Shown: piece after piece, positions 15,727-17,722 of the stretch
Layout: every line of letters starts with the position of its first letter
Position numbering within the stretch: position 1 is the stretch's first letter
Source of the DNA: Planctomycetes bacterium UBA1135
Lineage (GTDB): Bacteria; Planctomycetota; UBA1135
Length of the DNA: 17,722 nt
Assembly: GCA_002311925.1 (NCBI GenBank)
Contig: DCAK01000076.1
Coordinates: forward strand, 14,737 to 32,458
Direction: 5' to 3'
Program-made: the position numbers and the translations under genes
Notes under the pieces: model-generated
What the model was told of the DNA's origin: nothing
What the model saw: the letters and a program-made list of their open reading frames with translations, nothing else
The model's database searches: none

Positions 15727-17645
15727 GGCGTTTTCTCCGATTGGCCGGCGCCGGGGCCCTTGCCTGCAGTCTCCTCGGAACAGCCGAAGCGATTGCCGTC
15801 CTCTCCTCCTCCGGCCTCCGCTACGAGAGTCCCGCCCTGGAGCTTCTCGCCCAAGTTCTCCGCTACGGAGCCTTGGGGGCTCTTTTCGGAATCCTGCTCG
15901 GCCGCCTCCGTCGGGAAATCCCCATCGCGAACGCGGGCCGCTGGATCTTTGCCCTGGGTCTCTTCGTGATGGCCGGTTGGTGGGTTCATTCCGCCCTCCT
16001 CCAGAACATCGGGCTCCTGGAGCCCGTTTCACTGGTTTGGTCGGCGGGAATCCTGGCGGTCGCCCTGGCGGTCCTCTTTCTCGCCAACAAGGTCAAGGAC
16101 GCCCACCTTCCCAAGGGGACCCTCGCTCTCATCCTCTTTGCCCTTCCGATTGCATCCCTTTCATTCGGAACGGATTCCGGAACCCGGAGGGGCCCCGCCC
16201 CCGCCCGCCCCGGTCTGGGGGACATCACCCTGGTGGTCATCGACACCCTTCGGGCCGACCACCTTTCCTGTTACGGATATTCCACCCGGTCGGGCGAACC
16301 CACCTCCCCCGTCATGGACGCCGTCGCGAATCGTGGAATGCTCTTTCCGGTGGTTCATGCCCAGGCGCCCTGGACCCGCCCCTCCATGGCATCCCTGCAC
16401 ACGGGGCTCTACCCGTCCGCGCACAAGGTCAACCGGATTCGGGATCGTATTCCAAGGTCCGCCACCACTCTCGCCGAGAGACTCCATGGGCAGGGATATC
16501 GAACTGGCGCATTTTCCGCCAACGCCCAGGTTTCACCCACCTTCGGATTCGCCCAGGGTTTCGATTTCTTCTGGCTGAGCAGCGAACGCCCCCTGGTCCG
16601 CTTCACCATGTGGGGCGAAATCGGCCAGAAGCTCGACAAGCGGGTGTTGAGAAGGAATCCCCAGGCGGGGAGAGATTCGGCCGCCCTGGTCACCGACGAA
16701 ATCGTGGAATGGGTGGGCCCGGCCGACCCCCGCCCGACCTTCACCTATGTTCAGTACATTGACCCCCATGGGCCCTACGACCCGCCGGAATGGTTGTTGA
16801 GTTCAGAACGGCCCGACATTCGGACTCATCTCGCCCAGGCCAAGAATTTTCAACACGCCGACCCCTTCCCCTTCGGCCAGAGGCCGGAGGTCAATCCCGC
16901 GGTCCGGGACCAGGTCGTGGACCTCTACGACGGGGAAATCCGTTACGTGGATCGGGAACTTGGACGCCTGTTGGCCCACCTCGAAGCCACCGGAAGACTC
17001 GACCCCGGGGACTGGCTGGTCGTCACTTCCGACCACGGGGAGGAATTTTTCGAGCACCGACAGTGGGGGCACGGGCATTCCCTCTTCGAGGAGCAGCTCC
17101 ATGTCCCCCTTCTGGTGACCGGGCCGGGGATTTCCCCGGGGTCCACGGCGGCTCATCCCGTGAGCCTGCTCGACCTCCATCCGACCCTCTCGGCCTGGGC
17201 TGGAGCCCCTTGTGGAGATGAAGTCGCCGGGGTTGACCTGGCTCCGGTTCTCGCCGGAGGCAAACTCAAAAACCCTCTCCCTCTTTACGCGGAAAGGCTC
17301 CTCGCCCACCCGATGCGCTCGATTCGCCAGGGCGAAGACAAGCTCATCGAGATGCCCGATCTGGACAACGCCGGGGCACCGCTCCTTCTCCACTTCAACC
17401 TGGGGGAAAATGGGAGGGAAATGTTGCGCGTTCCAGTTCCCGCCGGCAGCGCCCCACTCGACAGGACCGACCCCGCCTTTGAAGCCCCACCCCTCCTTGT
17501 GAAAGCCCTCGGTGGGATGCGGGAAATCGCCACCCGTTTTTCCCTGGAAGGGGAAGCCACCATTCTCGGGGCCGATGTCCTCCAGGCCTTGGAGGAAATG
17601 GGCTATGTGGGCGGAGAGGGAGGGAGACTCCTCGATCATGACTGA
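15723..17645 (+). CDS. Membrane-anchored sulfatase-fold protein with Thr nucleophile (second copy)
   Basis: This 640-residue paralogue of the protein at 3454 has five hydrophobic segments (about 4-28, 40-60, 73-93, 101-121, 132-149) before the extracytoplasmic domain, an arrangement like LtaS and EptA. Motifs are LVVIDTLRADHLSCYGY (D174), PWTRPSMASLHTG (T218 at the nucleophile position, Met where sulfatases have Arg), VTSDHGEEFFEHRQWGHGH (D437, H438), and a C-terminal LQALEEMGYVGGEGG tail. Without Cys or Ser in C/S-x-P-x-R it cannot use formylglycine, so transfer of a phospho-group, for example phosphoglycerol or phosphoethanolamine, onto the polysaccharide is the best guess. An AGGGG (15709-15713) lies 9 bases before the ATG, which overlaps the glycosyltransferase stop. 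Membership in this operon ties it to polysaccharide modification; the substrate is unknown. Confidence 0.88.
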   Translation: MRRFLRLAGAGALACSLLGTAEAIAVLSSSGLRYESPALELLAQVLRYGALGALFGILLGRLRREIPIANAGRWIFALGLFVMAGWWVHSALLQNIGLLEPVSLVWSAGILAVALAVLFLANKVKDAHLPKGTLALILFALPIASLSFGTDSGTRRGPAPARPGLGDITLVVIDTLRADHLSCYGYSTRSGEPTSPVMDAVANRGMLFPVVHAQAPWTRPSMASLHTGLYPSAHKVNRIRDRIPRSATTLAERLHGQGYRTGAFSANAQVSPTFGFAQGFDFFWLSSERPLVRFTMWGEIGQKLDKRVLRRNPQAGRDSAALVTDEIVEWVGPADPRPTFTYVQYIDPHGPYDPPEWLLSSERPDIRTHLAQAKNFQHADPFPFGQRPEVNPAVRDQVVDLYDGEIRYVDRELGRLLAHLEATGRLDPGDWLVVTSDHGEEFFEHRQWGHGHSLFEEQLHVPLLVTGPGISPGSTAAHPVSLLDLHPTLSAWAGAPCGDEVAGVDLAPVLAGGKLKNPLPLYAERLLAHPMRSIRQGEDKLIEMPDLDNAGAPLLLHFNLGENGREMLRVPVPAGSAPLDRTDPAFEAPPLLVKALGGMREIATRFSLEGEATILGADVLQALEEMGYVGGEGGRLLDHD

Positions 17646-17659
17646 AGTAAAATCCTGAA

Positions 17660-17722
17660 ATGGCCCGGGGATTGAGAATCGTCATTTTTGGGGCTTTCGG
17701 CTTCGGCTGCCTTGTGGGCGCC
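17660..17722 (+). CDS. Start of an unidentified gene, truncated by the window end
   Basis: An ATG 14 bases after the upstream stop opens a frame of 21 codons that runs off the window. The residues (MARGLRIVIFGAFGFGCLVG) form a basic start plus a hydrophobic stretch, so a signal peptide or first membrane segment is likely. No ribosome site is clear. It continues the same operon direction. Function cannot be assigned. Confidence 0.5.
   Translation, partial: MARGLRIVIFGAFGFGCLVGA

Noticed and set aside
1..17722. CRISPR arrays, tRNA or rRNA genes, insertion sequences
   Set aside because: Reading through both strands showed no spaced repeats, no tRNA-like or rRNA-like stretch, and no transposase-like protein or terminal inverted repeats.

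Overview
This window looks like a surface or exopolysaccharide biosynthesis locus of the Wzx/Wzy type from a GC-rich bacterium. I favour Planctomycetota as the source. The grounds are indirect: a minus-strand secreted protein with a cohesin-like N-terminal half and a C-terminal beta-type tail of a style I associate with planctomycete secreted proteins, several membrane-anchored sulfatase-fold proteins, and strong G/C preference at third codon positions. No rRNA or other phylogenetic marker is present, so the assignment is only moderately supported.

Region 1 (1-2442, + strand) is an O-acylation pair. The 3' part of an SGNH-hydrolase-like gene overlaps, by a GTGA junction, an MBOAT O-acyltransferase of the AlgI type. 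Such pairs add acetyl or similar groups to polysaccharides. The body of the MBOAT gene is clearly lower in GC than everything downstream, and the change falls inside the gene. Region 2 (2449-3369, - strand) is the secreted protein. It meets the MBOAT gene tail to tail with 6 bases between the stop codons.

Region 3 (3454-5208, + strand) is a membrane-anchored protein of the alkaline phosphatase/sulfatase superfamily with Thr, not Cys or Ser, at the nucleophile position. It is followed by a 152-base gap holding the best promoter candidate in the window (TTGATA, 17-base spacer, CATAAT) and a 10-base palindrome overlapping it.

Region 4 (5361 to the window end, + strand) is one compact, probably single-transcript operon. 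Its order is: degenerate CpsD/BY-kinase-like P-loop protein; Wza-like export lipoprotein (TTG start); Wzz-like chain-length protein without a kinase domain; Wzx-like flippase; Wzy/O-antigen-ligase-like polymerase; polysaccharide deacetylase; an unassigned small protein with a weak GNAT-like look; two GT-B (GT4-like) glycosyltransferases; a second Thr-type sulfatase-fold membrane protein; and the first 21 codons of another gene. Most junctions are 4-base stop/start overlaps.

Taken together, the glycosyltransferases would build a lipid-linked repeat unit, Wzx would flip it, Wzy would polymerise it, Wzz and the P-loop protein would set length and export, and the Wza-like lipoprotein would form the outer-membrane exit. 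The deacetylase, MBOAT/SGNH pair and the two Thr-type enzymes would modify the product. No priming sugar-phosphate transferase lies in the window, so initiation must be encoded elsewhere. No RNA genes, CRISPR arrays or insertion sequences were seen, and there is no gene-free stretch over 300 bases.
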